The notes under the pieces: generated by a model
What the model was told of the DNA's origin: nothing
Seen by the model: only the letters and a program-made list of their open reading frames with translations
Databases searched by the model: none
Shown: positions 46,594 through 55,072 of the stretch, piece after piece
Layout: each line of letters starts with the position of its first letter
Numbering within the stretch: the stretch's first letter is position 1
Source of the DNA: Legionella nautarum
GTDB lineage: Bacteria; Pseudomonadota; Gammaproteobacteria; Legionellales; Legionellaceae
NCBI RefSeq assembly: GCF_001467895.1
Contig: NZ_LNYO01000001.1
Span: forward strand, 124,001 to 188,000
DNA: 64,000 nt
Direction of reading: 5' to 3'
Program-made: the position numbers and the translations under genes

Positions 46594-49050
46594 TTAATCC
46601 TCAGTTACGGTTGACACCAACACATCTCTAAACCCGCCGTCCAAAGGTCCGACAATACCGGTCCGCTCCATTTCTTCCACTAAGCGAGCCGCCCGGTTAT
46701 AACCTATTTTTAAACGGCGTTGTACAGCCGAAATACTCGCCTTTCGTGTTTGAATGACAAATTCCACAGCCTGATCATAGAGCGGATCGGCTTCCTCAGT
46801 ATTTTGCCCCTCTTCCGCAAAACCACCCCCTTCAGAGTGATCACTGATTTGGGTAATTTCATCGATGTACTCAGGTGTACCACGCGAGCGCCAATCGTCA
46901 GCAATGCGGTGAACTTCTTTGTCATCGACAAAAGCACCATGGACACGCAAGGGAGCACCGCTACCGGGTGCGAGATAAAGCATGTCGCCATGACCTAGTA
47001 ATTGCTCCGCACCTTGCTGATCTAAAATGGTGCGCGAATCAATTTTTGAAGAAACCTGAAACGACATTCTCGTAGGGATATTTGATTTAATTAATCCGGT
47101 TAATACATCAACCGAAGGTCGTTGCGTTGCTAAAATCAAATGAATACCGGCAGCTCGTGCTTTTTGTGCGATACGGGCAATCAACTGTTCTACTTTTTTA
47201 CCCACCACCATCATCATGTCAGCTAATTCATCGATAATAACGACGATGTAGGGCAAGGTTTGTAATTCAGGTGCTGCTTCATCAACAGAATGAATGGGCT
47301 TCCAAAGGGGATCAACTAAGGGCTCACCTTTAGCAATGGCTTCAGAAATTTTTGTATTAAATCCTGCTAAATTTCTTACTCCCATCGCCGCCATTAAGCG
47401 ATAACGTCGTTCCATTTCGCCGACACACCAACGTAAAGCCGAGGCCGCTTCTTTCATATCAGTCACAACCGGCGTTAGCAAATGCGGAATCCCATCATAA
47501 ACCGACAGTTCCAACATTTTTGGATCCACCATAATCAGTCGGACTTCTTCAGGCGTTGACTTAAATAAAAGACTTAAAATCATCGCGTTGATGCCGACTG
47601 ATTTTCCTGACCCAGTGGTTCCTGCGACCAATAAATGCGGCATTTTTGCTAAATCAACCACCATCGGATGGCCAGCTATGTCCACACCTAGCGCCAGAGT
47701 AAGGGCTGAATGAGCTTGTTGATAGACATCGGCTGAAAGTACATCGGATAAGCGCACCATTTCTCGATGTTGATTAGGTAATTCGATACCAACCACTGTT
47801 TTACCTGGAATCACTTCGACAACTCGAACGCTGGTCACTGATAAAGAACGGGCTAAATCTTTTGCCAAGGCCGACAGTTTAGAGACTTTAATTCCCGCCG
47901 CTAACTGCAATTCAAAGCGAGTGATCACCGGACCAGGATGTACAGCCACAACATCGGCTTGAATACCAAAATCCAATAAATGTTGTTCAACTTCCCGAGA
48001 CAAGGATTCTAATTCTTGATGTGTGTAGCCGCCCATCGCTTTTCCTGGCTGCCCTTTATCGAGCAAGCTTAAAGAAGGCAAGCCAGCCACAGGCTGGGAT
48101 TGCTGCGGCAAAGATTTCGTCGGACGAGCTCCTTTTACAGCAGGCGCAGACTTTAGGGTAGGCATAGCAGGTTCTATTACCGGCACCACCTTGGGGGCTA
48201 ACAGTGGAGCAGTCGGAGTTTCTGTATTTAAAGTTGGGCTTAAGGTCGGTATTAAGATAGGCAGTGACTTCCCCTTGTCTTTTGCAGAACTGAGACTGGC
48301 TTCTTTTTTAGGGTTTATGGCAGGCAGTTTCGATTCAGCTAGACTTCCTGCTTTTGGTTTTTCAGCTTTCTTAAAGTTTGTTAACTGCCCTTTGAACAAA
48401 CGAGAACTCAACATGAAACCTCGCCCAATCCAAGCAACGCCGGCTAGCGCATAAGAACCTAGGGATTCAACAGCATGAATCCAAGAAAGACCTGTCAATA
48501 AGGTAACCCCTACCAAAAGAATGGCGAATAACAGTAAGCTTGCTCCTTGCAGATTCAAGGCATATTCAAAGCCATCCGATACAAAACTACCTAGCACCCC
48601 ACCAGCACTGTGATAGGCATCTAAGGGTTCGATTTGCGGTTCTAAACTTAATAGACCACAACCGCCGATCATTAGAAAAATCAAACCGCTACCGCGTAAA
48701 CAGATTGCAGGTTTGTTTACTATTTTAAGCGCGCGATGATCTTTTAAAATCAACCAAGCCACATAAGCCGCACATAAGGGCAAAAGAAAGGCGAGATAAC
48801 CAAACACAAAATAAAAAGTGTCGGCGATGTAAGCACCCACCTGCCCCCCTGCATTGGCAACTTCTGCACTTCCTTTACTGACATGCGACCAACTCGGATC
48901 ACTTAATTCATAGGTACTTAGCGAGAGCAAGACAAACAAAGCACAAGCAGTGATAAGAATAAAACTGCCTTCACTAATTCGTCGGATCAAAAATTGCGGT
49001 AAGGTTGTTTTAGGTTTTCTTGCCTGATTACCCACTTGTTGTTTTCCCAT
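46594..49050 (-). CDS. ftsK: DNA translocase FtsK
   Basis: Septal DNA pump for chromosome segregation and divisome assembly. The 818 residues comprise four N-terminal membrane helices (about 28-185), a Pro/Lys/Ser-rich linker (about 215-330), a RecA-like motor with Walker [11 protein letters not shown] and Walker [14 protein letters not shown], and a C-terminal winged-helix gamma domain ([23 protein letters not shown]) that reads KOPS. The linker is much shorter than in E. coli FtsK (1,329) and near the size in Pseudomonas. Divergent from trxB. Confidence 0.96.
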   Translation of the reverse strand: MGKQQVGNQARKPKTTLPQFLIRRISEGSFILITACALFVLLSLSTYELSDPSWSHVSKGSAEVANAGGQVGAYIADTFYFVFGYLAFLLPLCAAYVAWLILKDHRALKIVNKPAICLRGSGLIFLMIGGCGLLSLEPQIEPLDAYHSAGGVLGSFVSDGFEYALNLQGASLLLFAILLVGVTLLTGLSWIHAVESLGSYALAGVAWIGRGFMLSSRLFKGQLTNFKKAEKPKAGSLAESKLPAINPKKEASLSSAKDKGKSLPILIPTLSPTLNTETPTAPLLAPKVVPVIEPAMPTLKSAPAVKGARPTKSLPQQSQPVAGLPSLSLLDKGQPGKAMGGYTHQELESLSREVEQHLLDFGIQADVVAVHPGPVITRFELQLAAGIKVSKLSALAKDLARSLSVTSVRVVEVIPGKTVVGIELPNQHREMVRLSDVLSADVYQQAHSALTLALGVDIAGHPMVVDLAKMPHLLVAGTTGSGKSVGINAMILSLLFKSTPEEVRLIMVDPKMLELSVYDGIPHLLTPVVTDMKEAASALRWCVGEMERRYRLMAAMGVRNLAGFNTKISEAIAKGEPLVDPLWKPIHSVDEAAPELQTLPYIVVIIDELADMMMVVGKKVEQLIARIAQKARAAGIHLILATQRPSVDVLTGLIKSNIPTRMSFQVSSKIDSRTILDQQGAEQLLGHGDMLYLAPGSGAPLRVHGAFVDDKEVHRIADDWRSRGTPEYIDEITQISDHSEGGGFAEEGQNTEEADPLYDQAVEFVIQTRKASISAVQRRLKIGYNRAARLVEEMERTGIVGPLDGGFRDVLVSTVTED

Positions 49051-49101
49051 AGGTATTTAAATGTGTGTTATTTTGTCATAATATCAGCCATCTTAACATA
49101 A

Positions 49102-50076
<975 letters not shown>

Positions 50077-50079
50077 ACT

Positions 50080-50109
50080 GAATTTGTTGGGCCTTGACCC
50101 AACAAATTC
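50080..50109. terminator. Hairpin after trxB
   Basis: A perfect 12-base-pair stem, GAATTTGTTGGG / CCCAACAAATTC, with a six-base loop, three bases past the trxB stop. No T-run follows, so it may instead stabilise the 3' end or attenuate read-through into aat. Confidence 0.5.
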
Positions 50110-50144
50110 AACTCGACTAAACGCCTTGAAACTAGGAGATTATT

Positions 50145-50831
50145 ATCCCTTTCCCCATACTTCTAAGCTCTGAAGATTATCGTTTCCCCCCTCCTGAGCA
50201 GAGTGATTCACAAGGTTTATTGGCAATCGGTGGCGATTTATCACCTGAACGTATTCTTGCAGCTTACCGACAAGGTATCTTTCCTTGGTTCGAACCTGGC
50301 GGCCCCATTCTTTGGTGGTCACCTCAGCCCAGACTTATTTTAAAACCGGAGCGTTTTAAATTAGCTCGCAGCCTTAAACAAGCACTTAAAAAAAACCATT
50401 CTTTAACTATTGATCAAGCATTTGCTGCAGTCATTAGAGCATGCGCGCAAGCGGAAGGCCGAATCAATCATACTTGGATCAGCGATGAAATGTGCGAAGC
50501 TTACACAAAACTCCATCAAATGGGTTATGCTCACTCTTTCGAAATTTGGTCAGAAAATAAATTAGTCGGTGGCTTGTATGGGCTAAGCTTAGGTCGCGCC
50601 TTTTTTGGTGAATCAATGTTCCACTATCAGCGCGATGCCTCGAAAATGGCGATGTATTATCTTTGCCAAACGCTCGTTTCTTGGCAATTTGACTTTATTG
50701 ATTGCCAACTACCTACTACTCATTTAGCAAGCTTAGGCGCGGAAGTGATTGCCCGCCGTGAATTTCTTAAGCTTTTAGAAAAAACTTTAGAACATCCTAC
50801 GCGACAGGGATTTTGGGAGTTAACCAAATAA
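50145..50831 (+). CDS. aat: Leucyl/phenylalanyl-tRNA--protein transferase (probable non-AUG start)
   Basis: Adds Leu or Phe to proteins with N-terminal Arg or Lys (N-end rule). The body is clear: GLLAIGGDLSPERILAAYRQ, GIFPWFEPGGPILWWSPQPR, GGLYGLSLGRAFFGESMF and the tail LGAEVIARREFL. The family extends about 25 residues upstream of the first permissible start (TTG at 50220). The frame is open back to a TAG at 50133 and encodes a family-like FPILLSSEDYRFPPPEQSDS, but has no ATG, GTG or TTG there. AGGAG at 50134-50138 is followed by ATT (50139, 50142) and ATC (50145), so I infer a rare AUU or AUC start. The conservative call is 50220-50831. Followed by infA, as in many gammaproteobacteria. Confidence 0.8.
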   Translation: MPFPILLSSEDYRFPPPEQSDSQGLLAIGGDLSPERILAAYRQGIFPWFEPGGPILWWSPQPRLILKPERFKLARSLKQALKKNHSLTIDQAFAAVIRACAQAEGRINHTWISDEMCEAYTKLHQMGYAHSFEIWSENKLVGGLYGLSLGRAFFGESMFHYQRDASKMAMYYLCQTLVSWQFDFIDCQLPTTHLASLGAEVIARREFLKLLEKTLEHPTRQGFWELTK

Positions 50832-50943
50832 TCCTCCCTGCAAAATCGTCCTAATATTGAAAGATAAATAGAGGACCATTGCCATTTTCCCGATTTTGGT
50901 GCACTATTTGCGCTTTATTCGGATCAAATTTTTTGGGAGCCCC

Positions 50944-51165
50944 ATGGCAAAAGAAGATCACATTGAGATGCTTGGTACGGTTGTCGATACCCTGCCTAAT
51001 ACTATGTTTCGTGTGGAGCTAGAAAACGGTCATATCATAACTGCTCATATTTCTGGCCGCATGCGCAAAAACTACATTCGCATTCTTACAGGCGACAAAG
51101 TAAAAGTAGAGTTAACTCCCTATGATTTGACCAAAGGTCGCATCATTTTTCGCGATAAAAACTAA
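50944..51165 (+). CDS. infA: Translation initiation factor IF-1
   Basis: The 73-residue OB-fold factor that binds the ribosomal A site. I start at MAKEDHIEM (50944), preceded by GGGAG; an upstream extension of 16 codons is spurious. The sequence [33 protein letters not shown] and [11 protein letters not shown] is close to E. coli IF-1 (72 residues). It lies 112 bases after aat on the same strand. Confidence 0.97.
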   Translation: MAKEDHIEMLGTVVDTLPNTMFRVELENGHIITAHISGRMRKNYIRILTGDKVKVELTPYDLTKGRIIFRDKN

Positions 51166-51283
51166 GATAAATTTGCTTGTCATTTCAAGTAGGTTGGGCC
51201 TTGGCCCATCGACCTTCCTGGCTAAGCGGTATCTAGCTTATACTCCGATCTTGTAGTCTAAATTAACCATTCGGACTCTGAGG

Positions 51284-51708
51284 TATCCCCACGAAATGAG
51301 TATCTAAGGATTTGTATTAATTTTATCCCGTTCAGCCTGAGGAGCACGCATGACGTGCGTCCCGAAGCCTGTCCTGAGGCTCTCGAAGGGGGTCTGCCCT
51401 GAGGCTCTCGAAGGGATCTTTTGCGACACTTCGAGACAGCGCTGCGCGCTTCCTCAGTGCGAACGGGATAAACATAAAGATCACGAAATGAGTATCTAGG
51501 GAATTTGTATTAATTTTATTCCGTTCAGCCTAAGGAGCACGCATGGCGTGCGTCTCGAAGCCTGTCCTGAGGCTCTCGAAGGGGCTTTTTGCGACACTTC
51601 GAGACAGCGCTGCGCGCTTCCTCAGTGCGAACGGGATAAACATAAACATCACGAAACGAGTATCTAGGGAATTTGTATTAATTTTTATTCCGTTCAGCCT
51701 CAGGAAGC
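51284..51708 (+). repeat. Tandem array of the dispersed repeat, copies 4-6
   Basis: Three copies head to tail fill the 569-base gap between infA and pmbA. Copy 4 (51284-51481) starts with TATCCCCACGAAATGAGTAT and holds arms A and B with two 22-base inner units. Copy 5 (51482-51649) has one inner unit. Copy 6 (51650-51708) keeps only the left end and a changed arm. Units recur at CACGAAATGAG (51290, 51482) and CACGAAACGAG (51650), that is every 192 and 168 bases. An 81-codon frame at 51543-51788 is repeat translation. Confidence 0.8.
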
Positions 51709-51711
51709 CAA

Positions 51712-51733
51712 GCTATTCTTTGCAAAGAATAGC
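51712..51733. terminator. 22-base perfect palindrome at the pmbA 3' end
   Basis: GCTATTCTTTG followed immediately by its complement CAAAGAATAGC, one base past the pmbA stop codon and joined to the last repeat copy. On the minus strand it would form a hairpin but has no T-run after it, so it may act as a terminator or as an mRNA 3' stabiliser. Confidence 0.45.
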
Positions 51734-51734
51734 C

Positions 51735-53093
51735 TTAACTCCCCGCTATCATCATTTCTTCGATCAATATCGAACCGCAACGCGTTGAAATATTAGGATT
51801 GATATCACTACCAACCGCAATGATCGTCTTAAACATATCCTTTAAGTTACCTGCGATAGTGATCTCTTCAACTGGAAATTGAATCTTCCCCTTTTCTACC
51901 CAAAATCCCGCAGCACCTCGTGAATAATCACCAGTTAAACCATTAACACCCTGGCCCATTAATTCGGTTACCAGTAAACCCTTATACATTTTTTGCAATA
52001 ATTCATGCAAATCACCCGCAGTTGCATCTACGGTCAAATTATGAACTCCGCCACTATTAGCCGATGTTTTTAATCCCATACGACGCGCTGAGTAACTACC
52101 TAAGACATACTGGCTAACTCGACCGTCCTCCACAAAAACATTATTTCGTGTAGGCACTCCTTCTCCATCATAAGGCGAACTTCCTAAAGCACCCAACAGA
52201 AAGGGTTGTTCGTAGATTTTAAATCCGCTAGGAAAAACTTGCTGACCAATAGAATCCAGTAAAAATGAATTTTTTCGGTATAGGTTTGAACCATTAATAG
52301 CATTGAGGAAACTTGAAATTAGCCCGCTGGAAATACGCGATGAAAACAAAACCGGCACTTTTTGAGTCGCTATTTTTTTTGCACCTAAGCGACTAGTAGC
52401 TCGCTCAACTGCCGTTTTTGCCATCAATTCTAAGGAATGCAAATGCCTGTGATCCCGTGCCGTGGTGTAGTCATAATCGCGTTGCATTGTTTTGCCTTTT
52501 TTTGCAACCATGGAACAACTGACGCTGTGGCGAGTACTTTGTACAATCCCTTCACCCCCATAGGTATTCGCAAAAGCATTACAAAACTCATAAGTTGAAA
52601 AATTAACACCGTCTGAATTGCTTATCCGCTTATCCAATGACAAAGCGTGTGCTTCACAGGCCAGGGCTTTTTCTATTGCTTCTCGAGGACTAATACTCCA
52701 GGGATGATAAAGATCTAAATCGGGATGGCGATTCGTCATTAACTCACGGTCGGGAAGTCCAAAACAAGGATCTTCAGCACTCACCCGAGCTATATCACAG
52801 GCAGCGGCTACTAAACTGTCCAGGGCCGCCGGCGAAGTATCCGTGCTGCTTGCCCCTCCTTTGCGATGTCCTATATAAACCACTAGACTGACGCCTTTAT
52901 CTTCACTAAAAGCCACTGTTTCAACTTCGCCCATTCGCACATCCACTGAATAGCCGCTATCGTGGTTAACAGAGACTGCTGCGTCGGTTGCACCTTTATT
53001 ACGTGCCCTTGCCAAAACATCCTGCATTAATTCAATTAAATTGCGGGTTGACTTAACTACTACTCTATTGTTATTTTCCGGTAATGTTTGCAT
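51735..53093 (-). CDS. pmbA: Metalloprotease-family protein PmbA/TldE
   Basis: Partner of TldD in a heterodimeric protease that matures or degrades modified peptides. I use the ATG at 53093 (MQTLPENNN), giving 452 residues, close to E. coli PmbA (450); a frame open for 39 more codons runs into the divergent promoter. Family blocks include DVRMGEVETVAFSEDKGVS, GLTGDYSRGAAGFWVE and the C-terminal IAGNLKDMFKTIIAVGSDI. The zinc-ligand HExxxH of TldD is absent, as expected of PmbA. tldD is not in the window. Confidence 0.93.
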   Translation of the reverse strand: MQTLPENNNRVVVKSTRNLIELMQDVLARARNKGATDAAVSVNHDSGYSVDVRMGEVETVAFSEDKGVSLVVYIGHRKGGASSTDTSPAALDSLVAAACDIARVSAEDPCFGLPDRELMTNRHPDLDLYHPWSISPREAIEKALACEAHALSLDKRISNSDGVNFSTYEFCNAFANTYGGEGIVQSTRHSVSCSMVAKKGKTMQRDYDYTTARDHRHLHSLELMAKTAVERATSRLGAKKIATQKVPVLFSSRISSGLISSFLNAINGSNLYRKNSFLLDSIGQQVFPSGFKIYEQPFLLGALGSSPYDGEGVPTRNNVFVEDGRVSQYVLGSYSARRMGLKTSANSGGVHNLTVDATAGDLHELLQKMYKGLLVTELMGQGVNGLTGDYSRGAAGFWVEKGKIQFPVEEITIAGNLKDMFKTIIAVGSDINPNISTRCGSILIEEMMIAGS

Positions 53094-53139
53094 GGTGGTT
53101 CTGCCGCTATCAAGTTTGTTATAAGGATACAAGATTAAT

Positions 53140-53928
53140 ATGCCCAGGCAAACCATTGTTCTTCCAAAATGGCTGACCCGAAAATCTGTGCTTAAAATTT
53201 TAACTGCCATCCCGTTGCTATTCTTTTTTACAAGCTGTACTCAAGCTGCTGAGGACTGGCGTACCCTTGCGCCTGGTATTGAATATCAAGATATTGATGG
53301 CAATTATCTTACGCCTTGGTCGCATCTTCATGCTTTTCGCATCAATTTAAAAGAGAATGAACTCTCACTCGTTTCTGCCAAAGATTTGTCACGCGAGCAT
53401 GCCTCCGTTGATGAATATGTTCAATTCTCTAAAGCCTTATTAGCGGTTAATGGCGGTTTTTTTGATAATAATTATAAGCCGCTAGGTCTAAGAGTTTATA
53501 ATAAACAGCAACAAAACCCTGCAAAAAACATTAGCTGGTGGGGCGTATTTTACGTTAAAAACCAGAAGCCTTATTTATCGAGTATCAGTCAATATCATTA
53601 TAAGAATCAGGTTGATTTCGCAATTCAAAGTGGTCCGCGGCTATTGATCAATAATCGCATTCCACCGCTTAAGCCTGGCAGAGCAGAACGTTCTGCTTTA
53701 GGTATAACACATGACGGTCGAGTTATTGTTGTTGTTACCGACAATTTGCCTCTATCTACAACCGAATTAGCTCAGCTTATGAAAGCACCGCCGCTCAACT
53801 GTGAAAATGCGCTCAATCTTGACGGTGGTAGTTCAAGTCAATTGCATGCTAAGATCGATTCCTTTCAATTAGAGGTTCATGGATTTTCCAATGTCAGTGA
53901 TGCTGTCATTGTCAAAGAGCGAAAATAA
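53140..53928 (+). CDS. Phosphodiester glycosidase-family (NAGPA-like) lipoprotein
   Basis: A 262-residue exported protein. The N-terminus has a basic start, a hydrophobic stretch (VLKILTAIPLLFFF) and FTSC at about 29-32, a plausible lipobox, so it is predicted to be a lipoprotein. The mature part matches the NAGPA domain: LLAVNGGFFDNNYKPLGL (about 104-121), FAIQSGPRLLINNRI, and NLDGGSSSQLHA (about 227-238). In other bacteria and in the human uncovering enzyme this domain cleaves phosphodiester-linked sugars; the substrate here is unknown. Divergent from pmbA with only 46 bases between starts, and followed 17 bases later by a GNAT gene. Confidence 0.87.
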   Translation: MPRQTIVLPKWLTRKSVLKILTAIPLLFFFTSCTQAAEDWRTLAPGIEYQDIDGNYLTPWSHLHAFRINLKENELSLVSAKDLSREHASVDEYVQFSKALLAVNGGFFDNNYKPLGLRVYNKQQQNPAKNISWWGVFYVKNQKPYLSSISQYHYKNQVDFAIQSGPRLLINNRIPPLKPGRAERSALGITHDGRVIVVVTDNLPLSTTELAQLMKAPPLNCENALNLDGGSSSQLHAKIDSFQLEVHGFSNVSDAVIVKERK

Positions 53929-53945
53929 AATCAAAGGATATTTAA

Positions 53946-54809
53946 ATGAGTTTAATTATTCGTGCTGCAACTCCAGAAGATATTAATGCCTGCGGAGAAA
54001 TTATACACAAAGCCTTCACGAATATTGCCACAACTCATAAATTCAGCCCTGATTTTTCCAATTTGGAGGCTGCCAAATTTGTCGCTCAAACGAACATAGA
54101 AGATCCTCTAACTTTCAGTGTGGTTGCTGAAAGAAATGGAAAAATACTAGGTTCAAATTTTTTAGATAAGCGCGATGGCATCTATGGTGTGGGTCCTATT
54201 TCTGTCGATATAGACACTCAAAGTAGTGGTGTGGGTCGACAATTAATGCAGGCCGTTCTTAAAGAGGGGCGTGAAGCTCGCGGGATACGTCTTGTTCAAG
54301 ATGCCTTCAATATGGCAAGTATGTCGCTTTATTCTTCTCTGGGCTTTGATATTCGAGAACCGCTTTTGACCATGAAAGGTAAACCCAAATCCGAGCCCTT
54401 AGCAGAAGTTGAGGTTAGGCCTTTTATAATGAACGATCTTGAAGAATGTGCTTCTTTGTGTAAGAAAGTGCTTGGCTTTGACCGCAGCCAAGCCTTGCAA
54501 AAAGCCTTGCCTTGTTCATCCGCTTTTGTTGCTTTGCGAAAAAAAAAGATTATTGCCTACAGCTCGGCTATCACTTTCTGGCCTTTAAATTACAGTGTTG
54601 CCCTTGACGATGAAGCTATGGGCGCCTTAATGTTAGGTGCAGCTCCCTTTTGTGAAGAACCCTTATCTTTCATATTAATGTCTCGACAAACAAATTTTTT
54701 TCGCTGGTGTCTTAGTCAAGGGCTACGCGCTTTGAGTCCAAGAACATTAATGACGATGGGTGACTATCAAGAACCTCAAGGTTATTATTCACCAACGGTT
54801 TTTTATTAA
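53946..54809 (+). CDS. GNAT-family N-acetyltransferase, two-domain
   Basis: A 287-residue protein. The N-terminal GNAT domain (about 3-140) contains motif A, ISVDIDTQSSGVGRQLMQAVL, with the Q-x-x-G-x-G/A acetyl-CoA loop written here QSSGVG. A second, more divergent GNAT-like half (about 150-285, starting VRPFIMNDLEECASL) lacks a clear loop. The substrate is unknown. AAGGATATTTAA precedes the ATG, and the gene follows the NAGPA-like gene by 17 bases, suggesting one transcription unit. Confidence 0.85.
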   Translation: MSLIIRAATPEDINACGEIIHKAFTNIATTHKFSPDFSNLEAAKFVAQTNIEDPLTFSVVAERNGKILGSNFLDKRDGIYGVGPISVDIDTQSSGVGRQLMQAVLKEGREARGIRLVQDAFNMASMSLYSSLGFDIREPLLTMKGKPKSEPLAEVEVRPFIMNDLEECASLCKKVLGFDRSQALQKALPCSSAFVALRKKKIIAYSSAITFWPLNYSVALDDEAMGALMLGAAPFCEEPLSFILMSRQTNFFRWCLSQGLRALSPRTLMTMGDYQEPQGYYSPTVFY

Positions 54810-54866
54810 AGCCCTTTGACCATGCGATCTGCTAACTTTTTTGACATAAATAAAAGCTCCCACAAA

Positions 54867-54875
54867 TTATCCACA
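54867..54875 (+). promoter_or_regulatory. DnaA box upstream of nrdA
   Basis: TTATCCACA, the exact high-affinity DnaA box, about 200 bases before nrdA and 39 bases before the first NrdR box. DnaA controls nrdAB in E. coli through boxes in its promoter region, so a link between replication and dNTP supply is plausible. A single box could also be chance. Confidence 0.5.
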
Positions 54876-54913
54876 GCTTATCCCAAAATTATTCCCTTGA
54901 CCCGAGGGAAAAA

Positions 54914-54929
54914 ACACAATATATAGGGC
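54914..54929 (+). promoter_or_regulatory. NrdR box 1 upstream of nrdA
   Basis: ACACAATATATAGGGC matches the left half and centre of the NrdR consensus (ACACWATATATWGTGT) with a degenerate right half. It lies 30 bases, near three helical turns, upstream of box 2, the usual paired spacing for this repressor of ribonucleotide reductase genes. Confidence 0.7.
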
Positions 54930-54943
54930 TAAATTTTTTTTGA

Positions 54944-54959
54944 TCACAATATATTGTGT
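54944..54959 (+). promoter_or_regulatory. NrdR box 2 upstream of nrdA
   Basis: TCACAATATATTGTGT is an almost perfect NrdR palindrome. Its right end (TTGTGT) coincides with the proposed -35 box of nrdA, so bound NrdR would block RNA polymerase. Confidence 0.8.
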
Positions 54960-54982
54960 TTTTAATCAGCTATACTTATTAT
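54954..54982 (+). promoter_or_regulatory. Predicted sigma-70 promoter of nrdAB
   Basis: -35 TTGTGT (54954-54959), a 17-base spacer and -10 TATTAT (54977-54982), about 90 bases before the nrdA ATG. An overlapping TATACT at 54971 is an alternative -10 with a poorer -35. The -35 is embedded in NrdR box 2. Confidence 0.5.
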
Positions 54983-55072
54983 ATGACTCTACCTTATTCT
55001 TAAAGTAGACCCACAGCTGATTTTCATGGAATGAGCGTCCTTGGGTGAAACAAATACCTTCGTGGAGAAAAC

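Noticed and set aside
51543-51788. 81-codon plus-strand frame ahead of pmbA
   Set aside because: Translation of repeat copies 5 and 6 that runs antisense into the end of pmbA.
52999-53210. N-terminal extension of pmbA by 39 codons
   Set aside because: The extension crosses the start of the divergent lipoprotein gene and is not part of the family; the ATG at 53093 gives the usual length.
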